A stretch of DNA of 64,000 nt from Taudactylus pleione (GCA_031769625.1 JAUIMM010000003.1:3914001-3978000); one strand, 5' to 3'; counted from the stretch's first letter, positions 43,448 through 56,540 are shown. A program made the numbers and translations. The notes: a model not told the origin generated them from the sequence alone.

Positions 43448-43609
43448 GGGGGGAGATGTACTAAGCCGTGGATGGAGATAAAGCACCAACCAATCAGCTC
43501 CTAACTGTCATTTTTCAAACACAGGCTGTAAAGTGACAGGAGCTGATTGGTTGGTACTTTATCCCTCTACACATTATCACTCTGCGAGGCTTAGTACATC
43601 TTCTCCCCC
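43448..43609. mobile_element. Palindromic stem-loop MITE
   Basis: gggggagatgtactaagcc and ggcttagtacatcttctcccc ends; accaaccaatcagctcctaa arms. The right arm is longer than the left. Confidence 0.8.
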
Positions 43610-43734
43610 ATGGTCATGTTTAAGCAGGAGATACGTTGCTCTGGAATCGGTATGATTTCCCGCCGGACGCAAGTCTGGTGGTTGGAATCCTGACAGCGGC
43701 TGCCCGACATGGGTGAAAATCCCGATCGTCCCTA

Positions 43735-43870
43735 AGGTAAGTATAGACTAACCTAATTCCCTCCTCTAACCCTCCCTTAGGGGTGCCTAACCCTAACCTT
43801 CCCCCCAGTACCTAACCCTAACCCCCCCAGTGCCTAACCCTAATCCCCCCTCTAAGTGCCTAAACCTAAA
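43735..43870. repeat. Degenerate cctaaccctaac repeat
   Basis: Several copies of gtgcctaaccctaac with C runs. Reverse complement of the motif in 31570-31690 and 54606-54905, so part of the same repeat family rather than a true telomere tract. Confidence 0.7.
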
Positions 43871-43880
43871 AATTCCCGCT

Positions 43881-44043
43881 CAGGGGAGTAACTAGTCATT
43901 TGTGGGCCCCACAGCAACATTTGTAAGGGCCCCACGTACCGCCCAATGGTAAAAATGGGACGTGCTAGGAAGACTGTCCCCCGCAGCCGTGGGCCACATC
44001 GCAGCTGCACCTGTGGTAGTTATTACTCCCTTGTAACCACTCA
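43881..44043. mobile_element. Old hAT-type MITE (CAGGGGAGTAACTA end)
   Basis: Inverted ends caggggagtaacta and tagttattactcccttg. The interior tttgtaagggccccacgtac with caatggtaaaaatg matches 48016-48180 in opposite orientation. No intact 8-bp duplication remains. Confidence 0.6.
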
Positions 44044-44439
44044 ATAATTGCAACATTTTACTGTTTAGTAATTCTAATTCCTTAAGTCAAGGACTCTCCT
44101 GATTTACAGTAAATAACAGCAGTTGAGTTGTTCTTTACTCGCATTCCTCTACGGTGTCTTGTGCTATACTTTGTATTTTACGGCTGTTGGTATGTTCCTC
44201 TCTGTAACCTATACGTGACAGTATCACTACTTTTACAATGATAAGCAATGACATTGCTGTTATACCTTGTTATAACAATATTTAATTGCAGCAAAGTATA
44301 ATATTTAACATTGCCGTTTATTGTAACCATACTTGGGGGCCCATTTATCAACGATGCAGAACCCCTTTAGCGCTCGCGGTGATACTAAACTAAAAATTGC
44401 ACCGATGTTTACTATCATTGATAAATGGTGGCCTTGGTG

Positions 44440-45512
44440 TTTTTATTAGATATCTAAAACTTTACCCTATCTCGTAAAGCAAGATTTAGCATAGTGACGC
44501 CCACCTTCTCCAAGGTGTTGTCCACTGATCCCGAATATTTCTAGTTTTAAAGGGCAGTAAACTGATAAATATATCTTTGCAATTATTTGTTTTTAGAACC
44601 TTTTGATTGACGCACCTAAAATTGTTTGAGCAATGCATTGTGGGAATTTCGCAATTCAAGATTTGTCAACCTATATTATAAAATGTATATGGTGATCATT
44701 GTGAAATGGTGCCTTGTGGGTGTTTGGTGGCATAGATGTATAGAACTGAGCGAAACATGGCAACTGGCAATGGGTTTGGGCGCACCCATAGTCTACACAC
44801 AATCAATGCAGCCATTTTGTGGTCAGAACCAATATATTTGAGGATCTGCTGCTTATTACTGAAAGCTAGTGGCATCATTTTGTATTTTTATTTCACAGTT
44901 TGGTTTTTGCCCCGTGAATATTTTTTATATTTCATTGTTTATCCAATTTTATTCACTTTGTATCTGTACTGTGCTACTGAAACTTTGCATCAACTTTATA
45001 AAAAAAAAATATATATATTATTGTAAGTATAAGGCATTAAGTGGCATATTCATATTGCTGTAGGAATTTGACAAGTTTTTTTTTTAACAGTGTAGGTGGG
45101 AGATCCAGGTGTTTTTTTCACAAATTTGTATATGTGGCTTCAAATGACACAAAAATCAATTTACAGACATCTTTATGCCCCCAAATTAAACTACAGCATT
45201 CATTTGCTTGAAAAATATTTTTTTCTATCGGCTTTTTTTTTTTCTTTTATGGAAAAAGATTTTAAAATCCAATATTTTAAACATTTTAAGAGCCCTTAAT
45301 TGTTTTCTTTTGCCCACTTACCTGACCTTTATACTAATATCCAATATTTGTTTGTACTTTTTTGGGGTACAGGGTGAATTCCACCCGTCACACTTATGCA
45401 GTTATTAACAACAAAAATTACTGCACAGGTGCATTTTCCAATTGTATTTGACGATAATCGGAGGCACCCATAAATGCGGTAAAAAATATTTTACCGAGGA
45501 TAATTGAACTGG
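44440..45512. other. AT-rich intronic sequence without recognised features
   Basis: Only a short GGGGGCCCATTTATCA-type MITE relic at about 44338-44432 lies immediately upstream. Nothing else was recognised. Confidence 0.4.
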
Positions 45513-46111
45513 TGGCCTGATTCAGAGCCGCTCGTAAGCGGCCGCTCGTTCGCTCCGAGCGATGTTTGCCCAACTGCGCGTGCGTACGGATCGTTATACG
45601 CATGCGCGAACCAGTCAGTGCGGCCGAAAATCGTTTGTTCGCTAAATAGCGAATGCCTGCTAATATGAGTGACAGGAGGAGGCGTATGTGGGTGGTAACA
45701 GGGGAAGGTGCTTGAAAACGGGGAGTGGAAATCAGAACGCTGGCGTGCTTAAAGGTGAAAACGGGCGTTTTAAGGGTGTGCATAATTAATACTGGAGCGT
45801 CATTGACCACGTCACTGGGTTATTTTATAGCCAGAACTGCTCGCAAATTTGTGGTAGCAAACACCAGCCCCAAGAATAGCGAGCAGTTTATACGCCGTTC
45901 GATGTACTCGATTAATCTAATAAATAGCGGACATGACGTATGGTGCGAACGGCCAGGGGGCGTCTTTTTCAAAATTACAACCGCAAGTTTTGTTCGCTCG
46001 TTCAGACATAGAGGCGTCAACAGACCGCAAAGAGCGAACGGTTCATTTGAATAGCCACCCCTTTTTGTTGAACGAACGACCGCAAATAGCGACCGGCTCT
46101 GAATCAGGCCC
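45513..46111. mobile_element. 599-bp MITE, copy 1 (GGCCTGATTCAGAGCCG ends)
   Basis: The left end tggcctgattcagagccgct is inverted to ggctctgaatcaggccc. TGG duplications lie at 45510-45512 and 46112-46114. Internal landmarks ctcgattaatctaataaatagcgg and ggtggtaacaggggaag are shared with 50965-51563 and 60394-60992, both also 599 bp. Confidence 0.92.
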
Positions 46112-46130
46112 TGGGTCCCTGTCTCCCAGT

Positions 46131-46286
46131 AAAGGGGCACATCCACTAGCAGACCAAAAAACGACTGCATGATTGCATCGCTGGTCGTTTCCGACATAAA
46201 GGTGCACGATAACTGAGCGATTGCACGATTACGATGTCGTAATCGTGCAATCGCTCACGAATATCGGCATGTGGATGTTCGCCTTA
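46131..46286. mobile_element. Small MITE (ggggcacatccactag ends)
   Basis: aaggggcacatccactagca and the inverted cggcatgtggatgttcgcctt. The interior hairpin is cgattgcacgattacgatgt and its complement. Confidence 0.65.
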
Positions 46287-47223
46287 ACTGATCGTTTGCA
46301 ATCTCATGATTATTGGCTCAGTCACAAAATGGCTCCTGTATACGAGCAGCAGGTGCATTGTTATGGCTTGCACATATGGATAGCGCAGTATTTGCTGCAC
46401 CAGGCCTTTTGTATCATAAGCTATTGACGCATATATTTGGCGATTTTATTAGCTAACGTCACAAGTACAGCTGAGCAGCCCATGAGGCTCATAACTCTGA
46501 TCTATAGGACATAGGCCTCAATTGTTTGGTAAGGTCCTTTCTATTACAGACTGAGATTTGTGAGTAAGGGAAAGTAAATGGTCTTTCTGTGTAAACCCGA
46601 AACTCTTTCCATTATCTGCATAATGTTGTTTTATTCATGATTAGATAAAATAAAAGCTGTGTTTTCTTTGTCTCAGGTCAGCATTTCTGCAAATATCTCT
46701 CATCTGCCTCCCCACCCACATTCATACAGTGCACATTCTTCTCCATCCAGCCTCAATTTTAGGGAACAAAAGGAGGCCTATGTCCCTCATATAGTTGGTA
46801 AACAGTTTGCAAGCGAGCTGGGCTAGTGACGCGCCGCACTGAAAAAATGTTATTGTATTAAAAGTGTCGGGGCCTCGGTTTGAAAACCACTAATGAAAAT
46901 CCGCATCTAGCACAATTTACAGGGACACTGTTGCATGCACAGGCAGTGGTCACTTTTCTCTTTGCTTTTCTGCTTCAATTAATTTTACATGTAGCGGAAA
47001 GAGTGTTGGTTTTGTGGGCTTTCCTGCGGCCTAGGACCTGTTCACACTTGAAGTTTTCTTAGAGACACCAAAAGGCTCAGAAATAAAAAAATTATATGAA
47101 CATTTTAGCTGTATGTCTGCATGCAGTGGAGGAAGCCATTTTGTGGGTTATGACAATACTCATGAGAAACCGTCATGATTGTCATTAGGAAGCCTGTAGG
47201 TGTGATGAAGCAGATGAGTCATA

Positions 47224-47401
47224 TGGGGTATATTTACTAAAATGAGAGTGTTTAGAAGTGGCGATGTTGCCCACAGCAACCAATTAGATTCTTCTTAACA
47301 TTTAACTAGCACCTTTTTAGAAGATAATAGCTTGAATCTGATTGGTTGCTATGGGCAACATCTCCACTTCTAAAAACTCTCACTTTAGTAACTATACTCC
47401 A
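47224..47401. mobile_element. 178-bp palindromic MITE with TA duplication
   Basis: Second copy of the 38846-39022 family: tggggtatatttactaaaat and agtaactatactcca ends, with TA at 47222-47223 and 47402-47403. Confidence 0.8.
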
Positions 47402-48015
47402 TAGGGCAGAATTCAATTGATACCTGCCCCCATCGCGACGGAGCTATTCAATTCTTGCTCCTGTCGGGCACGATCAGCTGACAGCGCTACATTTCAGCTC
47501 GCAGCCCCAGGGGGGTGAGCGCTGAAATGTGTGAAAAGTGACATGTTTGGGCGCCCAAACATCACTTTTCGCGATCGTGCCCAGCACTTTGGTCGGGTTT
47601 AGCTGCTTTATGCGGCTAAACAAGACCACTTTGGGTGCGATCAGCACGAAAATCTAGAACAATTGCATAGCGGCCCGCGAACTCCTGTCACTTTAGACGG
47701 GAGATGCGGGCCGCGAAAACAATTGAATTCCGCCTATAGTGTGTGTGTGTGCATTTTTCATCTGGTTTTCAATTGTGACACAAGTGGTGTCCTTTATTTT
47801 TGCATTTTACAGAAACAAAATGATATATGTGTGTATGACTGGACTAATTCCGTGATACTTTTTACTGATTGCTTTTCATAAATTGGTCAAGCCTTCAAAA
47901 TGGCTTCCTCAACTGTGGTTGTGAGGTGATAAATCTTTTTCCTCAAGATGCAGACGTTTTCTTTGGTGGAATAGAAGCAATCACTTGGTACAATATGGTG
48001 CTTTTTGCTGAGGGA

Positions 48016-48180
48016 CATGGGCGTAACTACCATAGGTGCGAGGGGTGCAGCCTAGAGCTGAGGGGGGCCCATATTCCTTGCCAAAGTTACATGTTATATA
48101 CATTTTTCACCATTGGGTGGTACATAGGGGCCCTTACAAAGTTTTGCTCTGGTGCCTTCAAATACCCAGTTACGTCCCTG
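48016..48180. mobile_element. 165-bp hAT-type MITE
   Basis: Ends catgggcgtaactacc and gttacgtccctg with perfect 8-bp CTGAGGGA duplications (48008-48015 and 48181-48188). It overlaps a 136-codon chance frame. Confidence 0.85.
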
Positions 48181-48969
48181 CTGAGGGATATCACTGGGGA
48201 AGACGGAAGTGAGCGGAAAACTAATATTTGCCTTACTTGTGTCCTAGCGTTTCAAACAGGAAGTAGTTTCCCGAAGTAAAGTTTTCCAGGACGGAAAACC
48301 CTGCCATGCACGGCTATTATCTCCGAATTGTTCATCAGCACAATACATGTTTGAAGAGCCTTGTATTATTCATGAAGATGAAAGAAATCTGTTATGTTGC
48401 CAACTGCTAACACAAAAGTAATATGTTGTATTAGGCGATGTCTAGTAAAGACCCTCCCCATAGCTGACGCCCCCTCCTCCATTATCTATGTCTGCAAATA
48501 CATAAAGCAGTATTTTCTGTCACGTGCATCCTTCGTTGTGAAGCCGTGTCGTTTTATTGCTACAAAACAGTCTGTCATTTGTACAATTTCTGTTTCTGTG
48601 CTTTGCAAACAAATGTGTGATATTTACCAGCTTAAATCCGCACATACAGACTGCAGCTAAGCTGGAATCGGCTCCAGACTCTCTGTGCCCAGAAGATGAT
48701 TAATGATTCTGGAACCTCATATCTTAGAAGCTTCCAATTAATGGTTGGGAGATGATCTCATTTATTTAATGGTCTCTGGAATGTTTAAATTCCTGCACAG
48801 GAAAGTAAAGCATTGTCAGTGTGGCCCCAGATCGCTAACTTCAGTAGTTACAGTTTACCCCTTTTATATGTTTTACACTTGAGGAAAAGTAAGTGGTCCA
48901 GTATAGCCTAATAAAGGAAAATTGGCTACTAATATGGTCAGGTAACTCAGGCACCATAGAATATTTCTA

Positions 48970-49320
48970 TGAATTTTCAATTCAGCGCAATTCTGAACAG
49001 CCCCGGGAAAGCGTTCCCATATCTATTCAATTGACTGCGCTGTTATGTCCCACTAGAACCACTGAAGTCAGAGAACGCTGGTTACAGGGCCTTAAGCTGG
49101 GTGTTAGTCGTGCTAACTGGCATTCTCCAACCACGACGCTGTTAGCGCTGCGCTAAGCCAGAAAATAGCATCACGGCCCGGTACTTATGTCAGATTTCTG
49201 CTCGCACCTCAGGAGGGTGAGAGCAGAAATCTTGTAGTCGGACTCAACAGTGTGGGCAATTGAGCTCTGAGAACTCTTTCCCAGGGCTATTCTGCACCGC
49301 ACTGAATTGAATCCCCCCCC
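48970..49320. mobile_element. Uninterrupted relative of the 28240-29155 repeat
   Basis: Shares ccttaagctgggtgttagtc, actggcattctcc and gcgctaagccagaaaatagc with that repeat and with about 30920-31105. Useful as an empty-site reference. Confidence 0.5.
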
Positions 49321-49403
49321 CATGAGACACTCACCATCTCAGGATGGCGATCGTAATAGGGCAATATGCTTGATTTTAATAAAGCATTTTTCATAAAGAC
49401 ATA

Positions 49404-49579
49404 GGGCAGATGTATGAAGCTCTGGAAAGTGATAAAGTGCAGAGTGATAAACGACCAACCAATCAGCTCACAACTGCCATGTTACAGGCTGTGTTTGAAA
49501 AATGACAGGTGGGAGCGGATTGGTTGGTCATTTATCACTCTGCACTTTGTCACTTTCCACAGCTTCATACATCTGCCCC
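49404..49579. mobile_element. Palindromic stem-loop MITE
   Basis: gggcagatgtatgaagctct and agcttcatacatctgcccc ends. The arms carry a doubled gtgataaagtg/gtgataaa motif. Confidence 0.8.
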
Positions 49580-49884
49580 AATGTTGGTAGATATTCCTTT
49601 TATTTTTTTTTATTTCTCTAAATTGAAAGTGTCATTGGGAGCCTAATTCTAGGCTTCCAGGCCAATGTTCCTTCGTGGCCCAGCAAGCCTGATCATACAT
49701 TCACATTTGCACGTGCAGTATCCGTAATCTCCGTAGCAGTATATAACGGCAATAGAAGATTTTTGATGGGAATTATTTACTATTCTTCTCGTTTTGTAAA
49801 TCGTTCCCAAGTAAAGTTGGCGTTTGAGAGGTTTGCTGTTTTGATACAATGGGTTTGTGGGAGATATTCTGAGGAATTAAATTG

Positions 49885-50135
49885 TTGGCAATGGCGGCTT
49901 TCACTACTGGGCGCCCCACGGAGCAATTCAATTGTTGCTGTGTTCGGACGTGATAGCTGACGGCATTTCTGTTTGCACCCTCCTGAGGCGGCGAGCAGAA
50001 ATTTGTGGTAAGTCCTTGTCTCCTAACCAAGATTCTAGACAGGTTACGCCGCTTTCCGCAGGTAAACCCTGTCTCTTTGGGCGCATCATGCGCGATAAAG
50101 CACGGACGCCCAAAAACAATTAAATATTGCACCCC
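49885..50135. mobile_element. MITE-like repeat sharing the ctcctgaggcggcgagcag module
   Basis: Begins near gcgccccacggagcaattc and ends near gcccaaaaacaattaaat. Same loose family as 23490-23765. Confidence 0.4.
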
Positions 50136-50165
50136 CATCTCACGTCACTGTAGACAGGGGATAAA

Positions 50166-50342
50166 GGGGGATATTTATCAAAGACTGGAGAGAGAGGAAA
50201 TTGTGAGATATAAAGCACTAACCAATCAGCTTCTAACTTACATTTTACAAGCTGTGTTTGAAAATTGACAGTTAGGAGCTGATTGGTTAATACTTTCTCA
50301 CAATTTTCTCTCTCATCAAGCTTTATTTAGTACATAGACCCC
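50166..50342. mobile_element. Palindromic stem-loop MITE
   Basis: gggggatatttatcaaagac left end, accaatcagcttctaactta arms and right end tttagtacatagacccc. Confidence 0.7.
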
Positions 50343-50964
50343 AAAGTGCGATAAAACAATTGAATCTCCCCTTTTTGTGTTGAAAATCAAAGATTCATGA
50401 ACTACCGTGGGCAGTTTTGGATGTACAGTATATACATTTATTTTTCTCTAATTGAATTGACGCATTCTTTAAGACTCTAAACTTGCTTCAAGCTACACAA
50501 AGCTGCAGTTATCGTAACTTTACGGTAATGTCTAATATATGAACTGAAGCAAAGCTTTCTATTCTGTCTCCTGCTGCTGCAGCCTACACGTCTGATAGTG
50601 AAATCGCGTACATCAATCACAGGCTCAAGGTTGCTGGGGAACGATGAGGAAATACTATTATAGTGGAATAAAAATAAATTGGTGCATTCACGAAATAGTA
50701 TCCAGCAGATATTTTTTAGACATTAACACAGCCCATAAATTCACTGCACTGGCCCAAGAGAGGTCTGTCCTGACTGATGGGAAAAAAAAAACACGTGTTT
50801 GTTTTTGTACGAGACAATTTTGAGAGGGTGTCGGAGTTTTATGTTTTTGTTTTTGTTTTGATCTTGCACACGCAGAATTACAGTTTCAGTTCTAAAAGAT
50901 GCGAGCCCGATCTCGCCATGTACTGACAGATTTCTGTACGCATCCCTATGGGGCTGCAAACAGA

Positions 50965-51563
50965 GGGCCTGATTCAGAGCCGCTCGTAAGCGGCCCCTCG
51001 TTCGCTCCGAGCGATGTTCGCACATCTGCGCATGCGTATGGTTTGTAATGCGCATGCGCCAACCATTCAGTGTGGTCGGAAATCGAGCGCTCGCAAAATA
51101 GCGACGGCCTGCTAATTTGAGTGACAGGATGAGGCGTTTGTGGGTGGTAACAGGGGAAGGTGCTTGAAAACGGGGGAGTGGAGATCCGAACGCAGGCGTG
51201 CCAAACGGTCAAAACGGGCGTTTTAGGGGTGTGCATAATTAACAAAGCAGCGTCATCGGCCACGTCACTTGGTTGTCTCTTAGCCTGAACTGTTCGCATG
51301 ATTGCGGTAGGAAAATCCAACCACAAGCACTGCGAGCAGTTCAGACGCCTTTCGATGTACTCGATTAATCTAATAAATAGCGGAGATGATGTAGGATGCG
51401 AGCAGCCAGGGGGCGTCTTTACAAAATAGCGAGCGCATGTTTCGTTCGCTCGCTCAAACATAGAGGTGTCAACAGACCGCAAAGAGCGAGCGCTCAATTT
51501 AAATAGCCGGCCCCTTTTTCTGAACGAGCGAGCACAAATAGCGTCCGGCTCTGAATCCGGCCC
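50965..51563. mobile_element. 599-bp MITE, copy 2
   Basis: GGGCCTGATTCAGAGCCG left end and ggctctgaatccggccc right end, with AGA duplications at 50962-50964 and 51564-51566. The most divergent of the three copies. Confidence 0.92.
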
Positions 51564-52787
51564 AGAGATCAGTGAGCCCTGAGGTACCGTAAGTGCGGCA
51601 TATAGCTGTATTATTCACGCAGCAAGCTAATTTGCGACTAATTGGATTGACCCCTAGAATTTATCTTCTGCTATCTATCAATAATAAACTTTTACTCTTC
51701 CTTTAGGGTCTCGCTTTTAGTACTATTTTCACAAAGTTTAAAATTTGGCCTTATTTTTATTAGTGTAGTCTATAATTCCTCTCTGTATGCAGTTGCCAGA
51801 TACAACGTTTGTTATTGGGTTATTCTTGCTTCCTTTGTGAGAGCTGTATCATGTTGCTTTCTTGTGCTGTATTGTTCTCTCAGCTGTATTAATTGTTGGC
51901 AAGCCCACATTGTTCTGTCCTAAGCGGATAGCATAAGCAATCCCATATACCATAGCACATTAGGAGATATCTGTGAAATTGGTGCAGAGGAAAAAAGGTG
52001 TTCGCTATAGCAAAATGGCCGCCAGCAGTTTTTCATAAACCTGCCCAACTCGGCACTAAAAGTCCATTGCTGTAGTTATGGTGGAGCGGATTAAAGCGAC
52101 ATATACATCGTCTGACGTGCACGCTGTCTGCACGGCAGATGGAATGACCCGGCATTCATGACCCAGCTTAAAACATTTATTTAATAGATTTTGCAGGCAA
52201 GTCATGTGACTGTCAGCGACTATCTCTAATTACAATCTGGAACTGTCTTTTTTTTTTTTGAAAACGGACTGTCTGCACAGTAATACTGTTTATGTTGGAT
52301 GCAATTCTCATGTTCTGTTGTTTGACCTGAAAAACTAAAAAAGAGTTCAAATACCATAAAATTATATTATGATTACATTCTTCCATTTTTTTTTTTTGTG
52401 GCAGTGACTTTAGAGACCAGTAATAACTGACTCTCATATATTGTATGTATAAATTGCATACGTTTGCTTGTCCTGAAAAATTATTTTCCCTTCTAAAATT
52501 TCATATTGGTAAAGACTAGAGCAACGTTGGCTACCAGAGTAGAGGAATCCATTTTGTAGGCTGAGGTAATGTTATTGAGAATGTAGCCAATCAGTTCACT
52601 GGAAACTGATGACATCACCAAGGCACAAAGTAGTGGTAAGGCAGGTAGAAACTCTCTGCTCCATTACAGTATTCATTGGGAGTGTTCTGGGGACTTGGCA
52701 GCAGGGCCCTGTACCTGGCCGGGGAGAACGTCCTAGGTTATGTGATTTAGTTCTGTTAATGCTGACATTATTTTCCTGTGTGTCTTA

Positions 52788-52953
52788 GGGGGAGATGTAT
52801 CAAAACTTCTAAATAGGACAGGTGGAGAAGATGCCCAATCAGCTTCTAGCTATCATTTTATAGTGCACTTGATAAATTATAGCTAGAAGCTGATTGGTTG
52901 CTAGGGCAACTTCCCTGCTTGTCCTCCTTTAGAAGCTTTCATGCATCCCTCCC
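52788..52953. mobile_element. 166-bp palindromic MITE
   Basis: gggggagatgtatcaaaact and the inverted agaagctttcatgcatccctccc. Arms ttctagctatcattttatag. TTA on both sides (52785-52787 and 52954-52956). Confidence 0.7.
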
Positions 52954-52964
52954 TTAATCATTTA

Positions 52965-53290
52965 GGGGGAGATGTACCAAGCATCGCTATCGTGATGCGG
53001 TACATCCCCCCTGACTTTGCGTATATACCGCTCTTCATTACCACGGTATGTACAAAGGATTTCGCCAAAGACAACTCTCGATAAGAGCTGTCCTTTACGA
53101 TGCTGCCGGGCAGAGGGACTCCGGGTTGAACACCCAGAAGTCCTTCTGCACATGCAGAAGGCTATGGGCCGCGGGGGCTCATGGGAGGGATTCGATCGGA
53201 TCCCTCCCAGCCAGGAGCATCACGTTAAGAAGCCTTCTATTTGATAACACCACCTGAAGGTGGCGTTACCTAGCGATGCGAAGCAGCAGA
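52965..53290. mobile_element. Probable MITE (gggggagatgtaccaagcatcg)
   Basis: It opens with a hairpin ending ggtacatcccccc. GC-rich interior with gggagggattcgatcggatccctcccag palindrome. The right border is uncertain. Confidence 0.45.
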
Positions 53291-54514
53291 AGGCGATTTC
53301 TTAGTGTTGTAAACTGAAGTGAATGCAGCAAGTCTTTATGTAGAGTTTTCGGCAGTGCATTGATTTATCTTGGGAAACTCCTACTCATTAAATACGTTGT
53401 GGTTTTACCCTGATCAATCTATTTCAGTTTATATTGTGCAGCGCTGTTTTTTCATACTCTTTATTTTTGGCTTCCAAGTTGCTATGAGCATCCAGTTGGC
53501 TTGAGCGAGAGGTGGTTTATTCACTGATTCCTGTCTACTCCCTTGGATCTAAATAACAAATTCTGTTTTTCTCAATGCAGCAGATGTGTAATCCCGACAG
53601 CTGTTTTCGTTTTGGTTGAGGCTTTACCTAATCAGCGACCGCAGCTCTTCTAAACCCCGTCGTCTTTTTCATGGTTTCATATTAGATAGATTTGAAGTTG
53701 ACCGTTTTCGATACTCCAGCTGGTTCTAAACGATAGCACCCACCATCTCGACCCAGGTGCCAATTTCAGGCGCTGACGAAAATGTCAAAAAAAAAGAACT
53801 AATATTAGTAAGTGGTTGGCTTGGTTTAAAAGACTACTGCCTTAAATTGAATATAGAATTAGATGAGCTGGAAAGATTAAAAATCTAATGTTGCCTGGCG
53901 TTCACTGTGTTAACCATAAGTCCTGTCTTGTAAGTGACGACATTCTCCTGAGGAGTGAGCAGAAATCCGCCCAAATTAGGGCTTTTGGGTACCCTTAATG
54001 GCCTCTTTATACTGTTAATCCCCCTGCATTTTGGGCACTACATCCGCTATAAGTGATGGGCACCTGCGGCACTCGCGCCCAGTGGCACAAACAATTGAAT
54101 AGCTCCCGTCACTTTAGGGTTAGTGTTACCGTTACTATAAGGGTTAGGGCTACCATTAGGATTAGGGATAAACTCCCTTTAAATGACACTGTCGACATTC
54201 CGACCATGTCTACATTACATCAGTGTCGGCATGGTTAATTGCGATGTCATGAACATGTCGACTTGTTCAATGTCGACAAAACAACCCTGTCCCCATTCTC
54301 ATGTCGACCTGATAAATATAGACCTAATATACAGAACCCCTGTCTCTTATGTACATTATAATGTTCTCTTCTGGGTTTCCTAATATCTTCATTGGTACCA
54401 CTCTGCTTCTCTACACATTAAGCCCACTTGGATAATTCAGTCCCTTGCATGTTAAAGTGACACTAGATTTTATACTTTCTTCTTTTAAAGTGATGTCCAT
54501 TTTGTGGGAGGGAA

Positions 54515-55125
54515 TCTAGTCAAGATACACTAATTAGATAGACAATGTCTAGACAGACAGTTGTTAGACAGGGACAAAATGTCGACAGACATGGTTGACA
54601 CATTTTAGGGTTAGGCAGTAGAAGGGTCGGTTAGAGTTAGGCACTAGGAGGGTGGGTTAGGCACTTACCGGAGGGTTAGGGTTAGGCACTAGAAGGGTCG
54701 GTTAGAGCTAGGCACCAGGAGGGTGGGTTAGGCACTTACCGGAGGGTTAGGGTTAGGCACTAGAAGGGTCGGTTAGAGTTAGGCACCAGGAGGGTGGGTT
54801 AGGCACTTACCGGAGGCTTAGGGTTAGGCACTAGAAGGGTCGGTTAGAGCTAGGCACCAGGAGGGTGGGTTAGGCACTTACCGGAGGGTTAGGGTTAGGC
54901 ACTAGAATGGACGGTTAGGGTTAGACACCAGTAGGGAGGGTGAGGGTGAACATTAGGGCTAGAAAAAGAGTCGACCATTGTTGTGTCGACCATTTTTTTA
55001 AATCTCAACCTTTTGTCCATGTCGACCTATTGCCTGTCTAACATTTGTTGTCTATCTAGACATTGTCTATCTAATTACTGTCTGTCTCTTACTAAACCCC
55101 ATTTTGGTATCTAGTCCACTGCATT
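54515..55125. mobile_element. Palindromic MITE enclosing a minisatellite
   Basis: aattagatagacaatgtcta at about 54532 is inverted at about 55057-55076 (tagacattgtctatctaatt). Outer gaatctagt and actagataccaa-type ends match weakly. The interior holds tcgacat palindromes and the 71-bp array. Confidence 0.7.
54606..54905. repeat. 71-bp minisatellite with telomere-like gttagg motifs
   Basis: Four copies plus a partial, unit aggcactagaagggtcggtt through gggttagggtt. Copies differ at only one or two positions, so expansion is recent. Confidence 0.92.
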
Positions 55126-56540
55126 ATCTTCCCCCAGTGTCCCTCCCGTGGTGGATGTATCATCTTATCTTGTACACGGCTAGCGCTGTTGGACCACATG
55201 TTTATCTAGTGGACCTATTTTTGCTGCTTGAGGACAGCACCCTAAATGCCTAGGACAGTTAGTTCTATGTATTGAATGCAGTACTCCACCATACCTTGAG
55301 AAAGTGTAGTTTACCTGTGTGAGAAGGCCGGTCATTTTGCATTTGTTCTTGTTTGCAAGCTGGAATGTAGAACCTGATTGTATGATTGGTTCTTGGCCAT
55401 TACCTTGAAGTCTGCAATGATTTGATAGTCCTCCCCGATTTTATGCCAGGAATTTATGTTCATTAAAGACTTGCACCTTTCTGTCATGATTGGGAACAGC
55501 CATATATATATATATAATTTTGGTTAATAATAATTGGACCAACAGATGGACAGAGCACATTTTTGTTGATACAAGATGCGATACATTTCAAATTGCGCTA
55601 TTGTAAAGTGGAGAGATTAGTGACAGCGGTAAGATCAAAGAGGGTGGCAGCTGGCTTGACCAATACAACGACCCGAGCTTTTAGGTAAATTGGTCAGTTT
55701 AGGTTGATTGGTATTGTTTGCTGTCTGCAACTGAATACATTCTATTAAATTAAGAAACATTGAGGCCTAAATATAAGTCTGGAATGTACATACTGGTCCT
55801 AGTTGATAGATCTTCCGAACCTTCGCCGTGCCTATTCAAACTATTCCGTCTGGCACACATTCTCGGGGTTGCTGACCCCTGCCACAAAGCCATGTGTGAA
55901 TTTGCCAATGCATAACATTGAACAAAGCATTTCTCCTATACGAAACCCTTAATGTGCCCAGCAAGGCAACCCCTACAAAATAGGTCACGTCTCCGTGTAA
56001 TGTTCCTTCACAAACAAGCTAGCTGATTGGCTGATCAGCTATTATTCTGTTGATTTAAAGAAATCTAGGTTATGAAGCTCTTCCTGTCCCTGAGGACACA
56101 GCAGAGGTCATCGCTGGCCCTGATGGGAAGCCTCAAGTGAGCTGATTTTGGCCTGGGCTCAATGGCCAGTGATTCTTTTCAATGCATTCTTTTTAAATAA
56201 GCTAAGCTAATGGGTGTGAGTCATTGTGAGCCAAGATGTGGGTGGTGGGAAATATTTTAGTGTCAGTCGGGTTCCAGTAAAACACTCATTACACGTGGCG
56301 TCTAATCTGTATGTTTATATTGGTAAATGATATTTATTCTGTGACTGCTGGTATCAGTATGGAAGATGCAGCTGGTTATGGAGGATAGTGAGGGGAGAAG
56401 AATTTTGTAGGATGTATGTTCGTGTATAGTGAAATGTACCATTCTATCCTGTATCTTATATAATGAACAGATGGATGAGGCTGAAGTGGGGCCAGAGAGT
56501 GAGAGTGGAGACAAGCAGGGCATAAAGGGATGGTCTAATG
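55126..56540. other. Intronic sequence without recognised features
   Basis: Contains a short AT run (55502-55515). No exon, repeat border or RNA gene was seen. Confidence 0.4.

Noticed and set aside
43735..43870. Interstitial telomere repeat
   Set aside because: The taaccc motifs are embedded in longer gtgcctaaccctaac units shared with MITE-associated repeats, not pure hexamers.
45418..46197. Recurring minus-strand frames (also at 50741-51497 and 60413-60988)
   Set aside because: Similar proteins at three loci come from three copies of the 599-bp MITE. The frames differ in stops and length and carry no domain, so they are not a gene family.
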